A stretch of 64,000 bases of DNA from Desulfobacula sp. GTDB lineage: Bacteria > Desulfobacterota > Desulfobacteria > Desulfobacterales > Desulfobacteraceae. Below, piece by piece: positions 49,614 to 57,749 of this stretch (the stretch's first letter is position 1; each line of letters opens with the position of its first letter). The notes below the pieces were generated by a model that had not been told where the DNA came from, did not search any database, and worked only from the letters and a program-made list of their open reading frames with translations. The stretch lies in NCBI GenBank assembly GCA_023701135.1, contig JAMPXP010000012.1, positions 1 through 64,000 of the forward strand, read 5' to 3'. The position numbers and the translations under genes were made by a program.

Positions 49614-51617
49614 ATGAAAGATATGCTGTTCCAACCCATCACCATTAACGGATTGACCATCAAAAACAGAATTTACCTGCCGGCCATGCACCTGGGCATG
49701 GCCCAAGACTATGAAACCACCGACCAGATCATTGATTTTTATGCCTTACGGGCCAAGGGCGGGGCCGGGCTCATCTGCGCCGGTTACGCCACGGTGGACG
49801 AGCTGTCGGGGAACACCCAGAACATCGGGGCCCATGACGACCGCTTCATCCCCGGACTTCACAAACTGGCGGCGGCCATCCAGGAGAACGGAGCCCTGGC
49901 CTGTCTGCAGCTCAACCATGCCGGCCGGTATAATTTTTCCTTTTTCATGCAGGGAAAACAGCCGGTGGCCCCCTCGGCCGTGGCCTCCCGCATGACCGGC
50001 GAGACCCCCAGGGAAATGACACCGGAAGACATCCACGGGACGGTGAGCGCCTTTGCCGCCGCAGCCGCCAGGGTCAAAAAGGCGGGATTCGATGCCGTGG
50101 AAGTCCTCAGTGGGACCGGATATCTCATCAGCGAATTTCTTTCCCCCCTGACCAACAAGAGAACCGATGAATACGGCGGCAGCCTTGAAAACCGCATGCG
50201 GTTCGGCCTGGAAATCATGGAAGCGGTTAGAAAAGCCGTGGGGCCGGAGTTTCCCCTCATCGTCCGCATGAACGGCAATGATTTCATGCCCGGCGGCAAT
50301 TCCCGGCAGGAACTCCGGGAATATGCCAAGGCCCTGGCCTCGGGACCGGCCGATGCCCTGTGCATCAATGTGGGGTGGCATGAGGCCCGGGTCCCCCAGA
50401 TCGTCTCCTGCGTTCCCCGGGGGGCCTTTGCCTATCTGGCCAGGGGAATCAAGGAGAGCGTCGGCGTCCCCGTCATTGCCAGCCATCGCATCAATGACCC
50501 GGAAACGGCCCGGGAACTGATCCAAAACAATATGGCCGACATGGTGGCCATGGGCCGGAGCCTCATCGCCGACCCCATGCTGCCTGAAAAAGCTCAGCAG
50601 GGACGGGAAAAGGACATTGTCCACTGCATCGGATGCGCCCAGGGCTGTTTTGACAACCTGTTCAAACTCAAGCATGTGGAATGCCTGTGCAACCCCCTGG
50701 CCGGGTATGAAAACCAGGCCAGGGCCGGCCGGACTTCCGCACCGAAAAAGGTCATGGTCATCGGAGGCGGGGCCGCAGGCATGAGCGCTGCCCTGGCTGC
50801 CCATGATAAAGGCCACCGGGTCAGCATGTATGAAAAAACCGGCCGCCTGGGGGGCCAGCTCTTCCTGGCCGCAGCCCCTCCGGGCCGGGAGGAATTCGCC
50901 CAGTTTGCCCGGGACCTGGCCCGCCAAGTGGAACTTCGCCAAATCCCTGTTGTATTCAACAAAATGGTGGACGAGTCCCTGATCCAGGCTGAAAAGCCAG
51001 ATCATATCCTCCTTGCAGCGGGCTCATCTCCCTGGGTTCCGGAGCTGCCCGGCCTGGACCTGCCCCATGTGGTCCATGCCTGGGATGTCCTTGAAAACAA
51101 GGCCCCCACCGGCACCCGGGTGGCCATTATCGGCGGTGGCGCCGTGGGGGTGGAGACCGCCCTTTTCCTGGCTGAGAAAGGAACCCTGTCCGCCGATATG
51201 GTGAAATTCCTCCTGGTGAACCGGGCCGAAGATCCGGAAACCCTCTATGAAATGGCCACCAAAGGCAGCAAGACCATCCTCCTCATCGAAATGCTGGACA
51301 AGATCGGCAAGGACATCGGCAAATCCACCAAATGGGGCATGATGCAGGACCTGGGACGGTTCGGCATCCAGACTCTGGCCGGCACAAAGGTGGCCCGGAT
51401 TACGCCCGAAGGCCTTGAGGTGGAACAGGGAGGGCAAATTCAGCAGATCAAGGCCGATACCATTGTTCTGGCCGCCGGGTCAAAATCCGATACCCAATTG
51501 GTATCTCTCTTAAAAACTACCGGCATTCCCTTTGACCTCATCGGCGACGCCCAACGGGTGGCCACGGCCTTTGACGCCGTCCACAGCGGCTACCGGGCCG
51601 GTATGGCCATAGAATAG
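49614..51617 (+). CDS. Old-yellow-enzyme-type NADH:flavin oxidoreductase (2,4-dienoyl-CoA reductase-like)
   Basis: The 667-residue protein has a TIM-barrel FMN domain (about 1-340: LFQPITINGLTIKNRIYLPA, LNHAGRY, LTNKRTDEYGGSLENR), a [4Fe-4S] motif CIGCAQGC...CLCNP (about 341-360) and an FAD/NAD(P) domain (VIGGGAAGMSAALAA about 382, VAIIGGGAVGVETALF about 503). The layout is that of FadH and related reductases, which reduce unsaturated acyl-CoAs or aromatic substrates with NAD(P)H. The physiological substrate is not clear. Confidence 0.9.
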   Translation: MKDMLFQPITINGLTIKNRIYLPAMHLGMAQDYETTDQIIDFYALRAKGGAGLICAGYATVDELSGNTQNIGAHDDRFIPGLHKLAAAIQENGALACLQLNHAGRYNFSFFMQGKQPVAPSAVASRMTGETPREMTPEDIHGTVSAFAAAAARVKKAGFDAVEVLSGTGYLISEFLSPLTNKRTDEYGGSLENRMRFGLEIMEAVRKAVGPEFPLIVRMNGNDFMPGGNSRQELREYAKALASGPADALCINVGWHEARVPQIVSCVPRGAFAYLARGIKESVGVPVIASHRINDPETARELIQNNMADMVAMGRSLIADPMLPEKAQQGREKDIVHCIGCAQGCFDNLFKLKHVECLCNPLAGYENQARAGRTSAPKKVMVIGGGAAGMSAALAAHDKGHRVSMYEKTGRLGGQLFLAAAPPGREEFAQFARDLARQVELRQIPVVFNKMVDESLIQAEKPDHILLAAGSSPWVPELPGLDLPHVVHAWDVLENKAPTGTRVAIIGGGAVGVETALFLAEKGTLSADMVKFLLVNRAEDPETLYEMATKGSKTILLIEMLDKIGKDIGKSTKWGMMQDLGRFGIQTLAGTKVARITPEGLEVEQGGQIQQIKADTIVLAAGSKSDTQLVSLLKTTGIPFDLIGDAQRVATAFDAVHSGYRAGMAIE

Positions 51618-51635
51618 AGGCTGACAGGGTCATCC

Positions 51636-52352
51636 ATGCTGCTTTTCATCTTGAAAATCGTTCTTGCTCCGATCCTGGTGGTTCAGGCAAGACAGGTCAA
51701 GCAAAACACCCCCCGGCTGCCCGAGGCCGGGGGGCCGAGAAAGGGCATCCGAGGGGACGGGGGAAAACAGATCCGGCTCCTGATCCTGGGGGATTCGGCC
51801 GCGGCCGGCGTGGGGGTGGACCTTCAGGACCATGCCCTGGCCGGGCAGATCCTGGCCTTTTTCGGGCCGGATTACCGGGTGGAATGGACCCTCAAGGCCA
51901 AAACCGGCGTCACCACGAAAAAAACCCTGGAATACCTGGAAGCCCTGGCCCCGGACGTGTTTGACGTGGCCGTCACCTCCCTGGGGGTCAATGATGTGAT
52001 TGCGGATATTTCACCGGAACTCTGGATGGAGCAGCAGAAACAACTGGTTTCCCTTTTGAGGGAAAAATTCCGGGTTCACCGCTTCATTATTTCCGCCGTC
52101 CCGCCCATGGCGCTCTTCCCTGCCATCCCCCGGCCCCTGGGCTGGTACCTGGGCCTCAAGGCAGCCCGCATGAACCGGCTGCTCAATGCCTGGCTCAAAA
52201 ACCAGCCCGACTGCGAATGTGTGGAATTCGATCTGCCCATGGACCCGGCCCTCATGGCTGCGGACGGATTTCATCCCGGCCCCGGCCTCCATACCCTCTG
52301 GGGAAAAGAGATTTCAGACAGAATCATTTCCGCCGCCCGTAAGGAGGATTGA
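51636..52352 (+). CDS. SGNH/GDSL-family lipase/esterase
   Basis: The 238-residue protein has an N-terminal hydrophobic helix (MLLFILKIVLAPILVVQARQ), probably a membrane anchor. Block I is LLILGDSAAAGVGV (catalytic Ser), block III is TSLGVNDV (Asn) and block V is DGFHPGPGL (Asp-His). All key residues are present. It lies 18 bp after the oxidoreductase gene and shares its direction. A hydrolase role on an ester or lipid is likely. Confidence 0.85.
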   Translation: MLLFILKIVLAPILVVQARQVKQNTPRLPEAGGPRKGIRGDGGKQIRLLILGDSAAAGVGVDLQDHALAGQILAFFGPDYRVEWTLKAKTGVTTKKTLEYLEALAPDVFDVAVTSLGVNDVIADISPELWMEQQKQLVSLLREKFRVHRFIISAVPPMALFPAIPRPLGWYLGLKAARMNRLLNAWLKNQPDCECVEFDLPMDPALMAADGFHPGPGLHTLWGKEISDRIISAARKED

Positions 52353-52407
52353 CAAACCCTTCACAACCGTGATACCGTTTGTCCCACTGGTGCAAGATGC
52401 ATTGGTG

Positions 52408-52496
52408 GACTGGGGGAGCCGGTGAGGACCGGCTGAGAGGAAACACGAGTTTCGACCCCTGGAACCTGATCCAGGTCATGCTGGCGAAGGAAAGTC
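52408..52496 (+). ncRNA. TPP (thiamine pyrophosphate) riboswitch
   Basis: The core consensus is visible in order: GGGGGAGCC, GGCTGAGAGG, CGACCCCTGGAACCTGATC and CTGGCGAAGGAA. The ends pair as GACT (52408-52411) and AGTC (52493-52496), which forms stem P1. It precedes the thiamine uptake and salvage genes by about 100 bases. High TPP should turn the operon off. No clear intrinsic terminator follows, so control may be at translation initiation. Confidence 0.95.
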
Positions 52497-52503
52497 ATCT
52501 TCT

Positions 52504-52533
52504 TTTTCACTTCCTGGTTTTTCACTTCCTGGT
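52504..52533 (+). repeat. Tandem 15-bp repeat (two exact copies) between riboswitch and thiZ
   Basis: TTTTCACTTCCTGGT occurs twice back to back (52504-52518 and 52519-52533), followed by a partial third TTCAC. It lies in the expression platform region. The CTTCCT segments could pair with purine-rich sequences such as a Shine-Dalgarno region. Confidence 0.7.
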
Positions 52534-52597
52534 TTCACATCCGCCTTTTTAAATTTGCACGGTTTTGATGAATTTTATAAACAGGCGGTGCTGTGTC

Positions 52598-53344
52598 ATG
52601 CTTCAGGTATGTTCCGTCACAAAATATTATCAGGGCCAGGCTGTTTTTTCAAAGCTTGACCTCACGGTGGGCCCGGGCCGGTTCCATGTCCTTTTGGGGC
52701 CGTCGGGCTGCGGTAAGAGCACGCTCTTTGACGGGCTCACCGGCGTCTTCCCCCTGGACGGAGGAAGGCTTTTATGGAAGGGTGAACCCCTTGCCGACCT
52801 GAGGCTCCATGCCGCCTATATGCAGCAGAAGGACCTGCTCCTGCCCTGGTTTTCCCTCCTGGACAATGCCCTCTTGCCGGCAAAAACCTCGGGCCGGGAC
52901 ATGAAAGCGGCAAAAGACCAGGCCTGCCGCCTCTTTGAGCGCCTGGGCCTGAAAGGCTACGAGTCCCATGGGGCGCACCAGGTATCCGGCGGCATGCGCC
53001 AAAGATGCGCCCTGGTCCGGACCCTCATGTTCGACCGGGACCTGGTCCTCTTGGATGAACCCCTGTCGGCCCTGGACGCCATCACCCGGCAGAGCCTTCA
53101 ATCCCTGCTGCTGATGCTCCAGGCCGAGTTCAAAAAGACCATCCTCATGATCACCCACGACATTGAAGAGGCCCTGCTCCTGGCCGACGAGATCCATCTC
53201 ATGAGCGCCCGGCCCATGTCCGTGTCCCGGCATTATGTCCTTTCTTCTCCCAAACCCAGGAAATTTAATGATCCGGCCCTCCTGGCCGTCAAGGCCCAGG
53301 TTCTGGATCAACTGGAAGGAGGCCTGAGCCGTGAACCGCATTAA
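52598..53344 (+). CDS. thiZ: ABC transporter ATP-binding protein for thiamine precursor (ThiZ-like)
   Basis: The 248-residue ATPase has Walker A LLGPSGCGKST, Q-loop AYMQQKDLL, signature VSGGMRQRCALVRTL, Walker B LVLLDEPLSALD and H-loop ITHDIEEALLLA. It fits the NitT/TauT/ThiZ clade. The ATG at 52598 is preferred over 52565 because it follows AGGCGG. The product is the first gene of the riboswitch-controlled operon. It overlaps the permease gene by 14 bp. Confidence 0.88.
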   Translation: MLQVCSVTKYYQGQAVFSKLDLTVGPGRFHVLLGPSGCGKSTLFDGLTGVFPLDGGRLLWKGEPLADLRLHAAYMQQKDLLLPWFSLLDNALLPAKTSGRDMKAAKDQACRLFERLGLKGYESHGAHQVSGGMRQRCALVRTLMFDRDLVLLDEPLSALDAITRQSLQSLLLMLQAEFKKTILMITHDIEEALLLADEIHLMSARPMSVSRHYVLSSPKPRKFNDPALLAVKAQVLDQLEGGLSREPH

Positions 53345-54077
53345 CCTTCCAGCAGCCCTCCTGGTGGTCCTGATCCTGGGGGTCTGGGAGGCAGGGGTCT
53401 ATCTTCTTTCCCTGCCCGTGTTTATCCTGCCGCCCCCTTCGCGCATCGTTTTGGTGGCTCTTGTAAGAACACCGGATATTTTCCCCCATGCCCTGGTCAC
53501 CTTTTCGGAAATTTTACTGGGCCTCGGCCTGGCCGTGGTCACGGCCATTCCCCTGGCCATTGCCATGTTTGCAAAACCAAACCTTGAAAAAGCGTTTTCG
53601 CCTTTCCTGGTAGCATCCCAGGCCATCCCGGTCTTTGCCCTGGCCCCCCTGCTGGTGGTCTGGCTGGGTTACGGCATGGCCTCCAAGGTCTTCATGGCCT
53701 GGATCATTATTTTTTTCCCCATCTGCGTGAGTCTCCTGGAAGGGTTCAAAAGCTGCGACCCGGAATTCCGGGTCCTGTTCCGCCTCATGGGGGCTTCCTT
53801 TTTTAAAACCCTTACCCTGCTCTACTGGCCCTGGGCCCTGCCCCGGTTTTTTGCGGGCCTCCGGGTGGGCGTGGGCGTGGCCGGCATCGGGGCCGTCATC
53901 GGGGAATGGGTGGGAGCCCAGAAGGGCCTCGGATTTCTCATGATCCAGTCCAATGCCAGACTCCAGACGGACCTGGTCTTTGCCGCCATCCTCTGGCTCA
54001 CGGCCATGGGCCTTGCCCTGTGGCATTTAACCGGAATTCTTGAAACGATCATCATCAAATGGAAAAAGGAGATATAA
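53331..54077 (+). CDS. thiX: ABC transporter permease for thiamine precursor (ThiX-like)
   Basis: The 248-residue protein starts at GTG inside the end of thiZ, with GGAGG ahead. It has about six membrane segments and the permease EAA-type loop (EFRVLFRLMGASFFKTLTLL then WPWALPRFFAGLRVGVGVAG). It is related to SsuC/TauC/ThiX permeases. With ThiZ and ThiY it forms an importer for a pyrimidine precursor. Confidence 0.88.
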   Translation: MNRINLPAALLVVLILGVWEAGVYLLSLPVFILPPPSRIVLVALVRTPDIFPHALVTFSEILLGLGLAVVTAIPLAIAMFAKPNLEKAFSPFLVASQAIPVFALAPLLVVWLGYGMASKVFMAWIIIFFPICVSLLEGFKSCDPEFRVLFRLMGASFFKTLTLLYWPWALPRFFAGLRVGVGVAGIGAVIGEWVGAQKGLGFLMIQSNARLQTDLVFAAILWLTAMGLALWHLTGILETIIIKWKKEI

Positions 54078-54078
54078 G

Positions 54079-55017
54079 ATGAAAAAAACAATCATGACCC
54101 TGGTTCTCGGCCTTTTTTTCTGGGCAGGCACAGCCTTGGCAGCGGAAGAAAAGCTGAGCCTCATGCTGGACTGGTTTCCCAATGTGGACCACCTGCCCAT
54201 TTACGTGGCCCGGGAAAAAGGGTTCTTTGCCGAAAACCATATCCGGGTGGACATCATCAGTCCGTCGGAAACCTCGGATGCCTTGAAGCTGGCTGCTTCC
54301 GGCCATGCGGACCTGGCCGTGTCCTACCAGCCCCAGACCCTCATGGCCGCAGACCAGGGGCTTGCCGTCAAGGTCATCGCCCCCCTGGTGGCCCATCCCC
54401 TGACCACCCTGCTCTTTCTTGACGGCAAGGGTATCCAAACCCCCACGGACCTGTCCGGTAAAACAATCGGCTATACCGTGCCCGGACTCATGGATGTATT
54501 GCTGGAAGCCTTTGCCGCCATCAACGGCATCAGGGATTATACCCCGGTGAATGTGGGCTTCACCATCCTGCCGGCCCTTGCGGCAGGCCGGGTGGATGCG
54601 GTCATGGGGCCCTTCAAGACCTATGAAACCGTGACCATGGAAGCCCAGGGCTATAGAGCCCGGTTTTTTGAACTGGAAAAATGGGGCATCCCGGATTATG
54701 AAGAATTGATTTTTGTCTGCGGCGCAGGCACCCTGGAGAAAAAACCCAAGGCCATCCAAAGCTTTGTCTCAGCCATGGAAAAGGCCCTGGCCTATACCGC
54801 AGCCCATCCCAAGGAGGCCCTGGCCCTGTATCTGAAATCCGTGCCCGAAGCCGATGCCAAAATCGAAACCCGAGCCTTTGAACTGACCCGGCCCTATTTT
54901 GCCGTCAAGACCGGGCATGACCCGGCCAAATGGCAGGCCTTTGCCGATTTCGGCCTCAAGCACGGCCTCATCCAAAACAAGGTGGATGTCTCATCCCTCA
55001 TCCACCCCTTTAAATAA
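54079..55017 (+). CDS. thiY: Substrate-binding protein for thiamine pyrimidine precursor (ThiY/THI5-like)
   Basis: The 312-residue protein has a signal peptide ([20 protein letters not shown], cleavage near ALAAEEK). The mature part starts [20 protein letters not shown], which is the hallmark of THI5/ThiY-type NMT1 domains that bind formylaminopyrimidine or HMP. AGGAG lies before the start. Its product should deliver the pyrimidine to the ThiXZ importer, and ThiD then phosphorylates it. Confidence 0.9.
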   Translation: MKKTIMTLVLGLFFWAGTALAAEEKLSLMLDWFPNVDHLPIYVAREKGFFAENHIRVDIISPSETSDALKLAASGHADLAVSYQPQTLMAADQGLAVKVIAPLVAHPLTTLLFLDGKGIQTPTDLSGKTIGYTVPGLMDVLLEAFAAINGIRDYTPVNVGFTILPALAAGRVDAVMGPFKTYETVTMEAQGYRARFFELEKWGIPDYEELIFVCGAGTLEKKPKAIQSFVSAMEKALAYTAAHPKEALALYLKSVPEADAKIETRAFELTRPYFAVKTGHDPAKWQAFADFGLKHGLIQNKVDVSSLIHPFK

Positions 55018-55028
55018 GGAGATTTCCA

Positions 55029-55826
55029 ATGACAATAAGCCCTTCGAGCATTTTCAAAGACATCGAAACCATCCGGAAAACCGCGCCCCTGGTCCACAAC
55101 ATCACCAATTATGTGGTCATGAACACCACGGCCAACGCCCTCCTGGCCCTGGGGGCATCGCCGGTCATGGCCCATGCCCTGCCTGAAGTGGAAGAGATGG
55201 CGGCCATGGCCGGGGCCCTGGTCATCAATATCGGCACCTTGAGCGAGGCCTGGATCCAGGCCATGTTCAAAGCCGTTAAAAAAGCCGCTTCCAGAAACAT
55301 CCCCATTGTCCTGGACCCGGTGGGGGTGGGCGCCACCCGGTACAGGACAAGGACAGCCAGGGAGCTGATCCGGGCCGCGGCCCCCTCCATTATCCGGGGA
55401 AACGGTTCCGAGATCATGGCCCTCTGTGATCAAGGCCGGACCACAAAGGGCGTGGACAGCACCAGCGCCTCGGGTCTGGCCGTGGATGCGGCCAAAACCC
55501 TGGCGCGGGAATCGGGATCTGTGGTCTGTGTCACCGGCGCCATCGACTATATTGTTTCAGCCACTGCCGTCATTGAAATTAAAAACGGGCACAGCATGAT
55601 GCCCCGGGTCACAGGCCTTGGCTGTACCGCCACAGCCCTGTGCGGGGCCTTTGCCGCCGTCAACCCGGACATGGCCGGGGCCGCAGCCCACGCCATGGCC
55701 GTCATGGGCATTGCCGGGGAAATGGCGGCGGAACATGCGCCGGGGCCGGGAACCCTCCAGGTGAATTTCATCGACTGCCTTTACCGGTTGTCGGAAGCCC
55801 ATATCCAGGACCGGTTGAAAAGGTGA
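55029..55826 (+). CDS. thiM: Hydroxyethylthiazole kinase ThiM
   Basis: The 265-residue protein has the ribokinase-like ThiM motifs: [52 protein letters not shown] and [16 protein letters not shown] (anion hole and catalytic region with GLGC). It phosphorylates 4-methyl-5-hydroxyethylthiazole for salvage. It follows thiY by 11 bp with AAGGAG. Confidence 0.95.
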   Translation: MTISPSSIFKDIETIRKTAPLVHNITNYVVMNTTANALLALGASPVMAHALPEVEEMAAMAGALVINIGTLSEAWIQAMFKAVKKAASRNIPIVLDPVGVGATRYRTRTARELIRAAAPSIIRGNGSEIMALCDQGRTTKGVDSTSASGLAVDAAKTLARESGSVVCVTGAIDYIVSATAVIEIKNGHSMMPRVTGLGCTATALCGAFAAVNPDMAGAAAHAMAVMGIAGEMAAEHAPGPGTLQVNFIDCLYRLSEAHIQDRLKR

Positions 55827-55834
55827 GGCAGACC

Positions 55835-56470
55835 ATGAAAGGCATTTATCTGGTGACCGATGAGGCGGCCTGCCAGGGCAAATCCCTTGACATTGTGGTG
55901 GCTTCTGCGGCCAGGGCCGGGGCGGCCTGGGTCCAGCTCCGGGAGAAAAAGGCCGGGACCCGGCTGTTTCTTCAAAAAGCCCTGGATCTGAAGGCCATCC
56001 TGAAACCGGCGGGCATTCCCCTTATCATCAACGACCGGGTGGACATTGCCCTGGCATCAAAAGCCGACGGGGTCCACCTGGGCCAGAGCGACATGCCCTA
56101 TGCCCATGCCCGGAGACTCCTGGGGCACAAAGCCCTCATCGGCCTTTCCGTGGAAACCTGGGAAGATGTGGAAGCGGCCCAGGATCTGGATGTGGATTAT
56201 CTCGGGGTGAGCCCGGTCTTTTCAACCCCCACCAAAACCGATACCAAGGCCCCCTGGGGCCTGGACGGGCTTGCCGGGATCAGAGGCTATTCCCGGCATC
56301 CCCTGGTGGCCATCGGCGGCATCCATGCCTCCAATGCAGAAGCGGTCATCACTGCCGGAGCTCATGGTCTGGCAGTGGTGTCGGCCATCTGTTCGGCAGC
56401 AGACCCCTTTGAGGCCACCCGGCATCTGGTCCGGATTTTTGAACGTACAAACGAGGAGAAACCATCATGA
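55835..56470 (+). CDS. thiE: Thiamine phosphate synthase ThiE
   Basis: The 211-residue TIM barrel starts MKGIYLVTDEAACQG. Motifs are VQLREKKAG (phosphate/pyrimidine site), LIINDRVDIALASKADGVHLGQSDMP, and the C-terminal VAIGGIHASNAEAVITAGAHGLAVVSAI. It joins HMP-PP and thiazole phosphate to thiamine phosphate. The ATG at 55835 is preferred over a longer upstream frame that overlaps thiM. Its stop overlaps thiD by 4 bp. Confidence 0.95.
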   Translation: MKGIYLVTDEAACQGKSLDIVVASAARAGAAWVQLREKKAGTRLFLQKALDLKAILKPAGIPLIINDRVDIALASKADGVHLGQSDMPYAHARRLLGHKALIGLSVETWEDVEAAQDLDVDYLGVSPVFSTPTKTDTKAPWGLDGLAGIRGYSRHPLVAIGGIHASNAEAVITAGAHGLAVVSAICSAADPFEATRHLVRIFERTNEEKPS

Positions 56471-57294
56471 AATCCTATTTCAGGGCCTTGGCCATCGCGG
56501 GTTCGGACAGCGGCGGCGGGGCCGGTATCCAGGCGGATCTGAAAACCTTTTCCGCCCTGGGCTGTTTCGGCATGTCGGCCATTACGGCCCTGACGGCCCA
56601 GAACACCCATTCCGTCACCGGGATCTTCCCGGTGACGCCGGAATTCATCGGCCTTCAACTGGACGCTGTTTTGTCGGACATCGGCGCGGACGCCGTCAAA
56701 ATCGGCATGCTCCATTCGCCGGAAGTGATTGAAACCGTGACCGAGAAGCTCTCCCACTGGAAATGCCCCCATATCGTCCTGGACCCGGTCATGGTATCCA
56801 AATCCGGGGACAAGCTCTTAAGGGAGGATGCGGTGGATGCCCTGAAAACCATCCTCATCCCGAAAGCCTTCATCATCACCCCCAACCTGCCCGAAGCCTC
56901 GGTCCTGCTGGGCCGGGAGGTGGTGACCCCGGAAGACATGGCCCGGGCCGCAAAGGATCTCTCGGATCTCGGCTGCGCCAATGTCCTGCTCAAAGGCGGC
57001 CATCTCACGGGCCAAGACAGCGCCGACCTGCTCTTTCAAAGGGACGCGGATACCCTGACCCAACTGCCCGGCATCCGCATCCATACCCCCAATTCCCACG
57101 GCACGGGCTGCTCCCTGTCCTCGGCTGTCTGTGCCCATCTGGCCCGGGGCCTGGATCTTGAAGCGGCGGTGAGGGGAGCCAAGGCCTGGCTAACCGGCGC
57201 CCTGAAGGCCGGGGCTAAATACAAAACAGGCAAGGGCCACGGCCCGGTCCACCATTTTTATGAATTGTGGGATAAAACCGGTTTTACATCCTGA
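56467..57294 (+). CDS. thiD: Hydroxymethylpyrimidine/phosphomethylpyrimidine kinase ThiD
   Basis: The 275-residue protein has the ThiD signature [27 protein letters not shown] at the N-terminus, [17 protein letters not shown] in the middle, and [19 protein letters not shown]-like [16 protein letters not shown] near the end. It makes HMP-PP, the pyrimidine substrate of ThiE. It is the last gene of the riboswitch-controlled operon. No thiC, thiG or thiS is seen here, so the operon covers uptake and salvage plus the joining step. Confidence 0.95.
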   Translation: MKSYFRALAIAGSDSGGGAGIQADLKTFSALGCFGMSAITALTAQNTHSVTGIFPVTPEFIGLQLDAVLSDIGADAVKIGMLHSPEVIETVTEKLSHWKCPHIVLDPVMVSKSGDKLLREDAVDALKTILIPKAFIITPNLPEASVLLGREVVTPEDMARAAKDLSDLGCANVLLKGGHLTGQDSADLLFQRDADTLTQLPGIRIHTPNSHGTGCSLSSAVCAHLARGLDLEAAVRGAKAWLTGALKAGAKYKTGKGHGPVHHFYELWDKTGFTS

Positions 57295-57320
57295 TGATTC
57301 TCTGCTGAGTAGAAAGGATT

Positions 57321-57749
57321 TCATTCATTTTCAACGGGCTTCTTGGTTCCTGGTTTGAGCTGAATCAGATAATAACCAAGAGAGAGCGCCAGAATGATCG
57401 CCGCTATTCCCGTCAGAGACAATCCGGAATATTTCTCAACGTCCAGAATGATGACCTTTCGGGCGATGGCAATCAAAGCAACGCCCATGACAATTTTGGC
57501 ATGGTTGACGTTCTGGTGGGTGTAGGTTTTGATAATGGTTTCCAACAATTCGATGCCGATCAGCACCAGCATGAAAAGGCCGAATATCTCGAAAAGCTCA
57601 TTGATTTCGAGAAGGAAAACCGGCGGGGTGAGAATGTCTTTAATGATGATCCATCCCAGTTCAATGGTCGCAAGCAGCAAAACCAGACACATCATGATGA
57701 CCAGAGAGAAGATGATGACCCTCTCGAATTTCTTGATTGCTCCTATCAT
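57321..57749 (-). CDS. PsiE-family membrane protein
   Basis: The 142-residue protein has four hydrophobic helices (FSLVIMMCLVLLLATIELG, LFMLVLIGIELLETII, KIVMGVALIAIARKVIILD and TGIAAIILALSLGYYLI). The IELLETI...IARKVIILD pattern matches the phosphate-starvation-inducible PsiE family. The function is unclear. In gammaproteobacterial stress loci it accompanies FtsH. Its start overlaps the stop of the P-type ATPase gene (ATGA), so it is translated with it. Confidence 0.85.
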   Translation of the reverse strand: MIGAIKKFERVIIFSLVIMMCLVLLLATIELGWIIIKDILTPPVFLLEINELFEIFGLFMLVLIGIELLETIIKTYTHQNVNHAKIVMGVALIAIARKVIILDVEKYSGLSLTGIAAIILALSLGYYLIQLKPGTKKPVENE

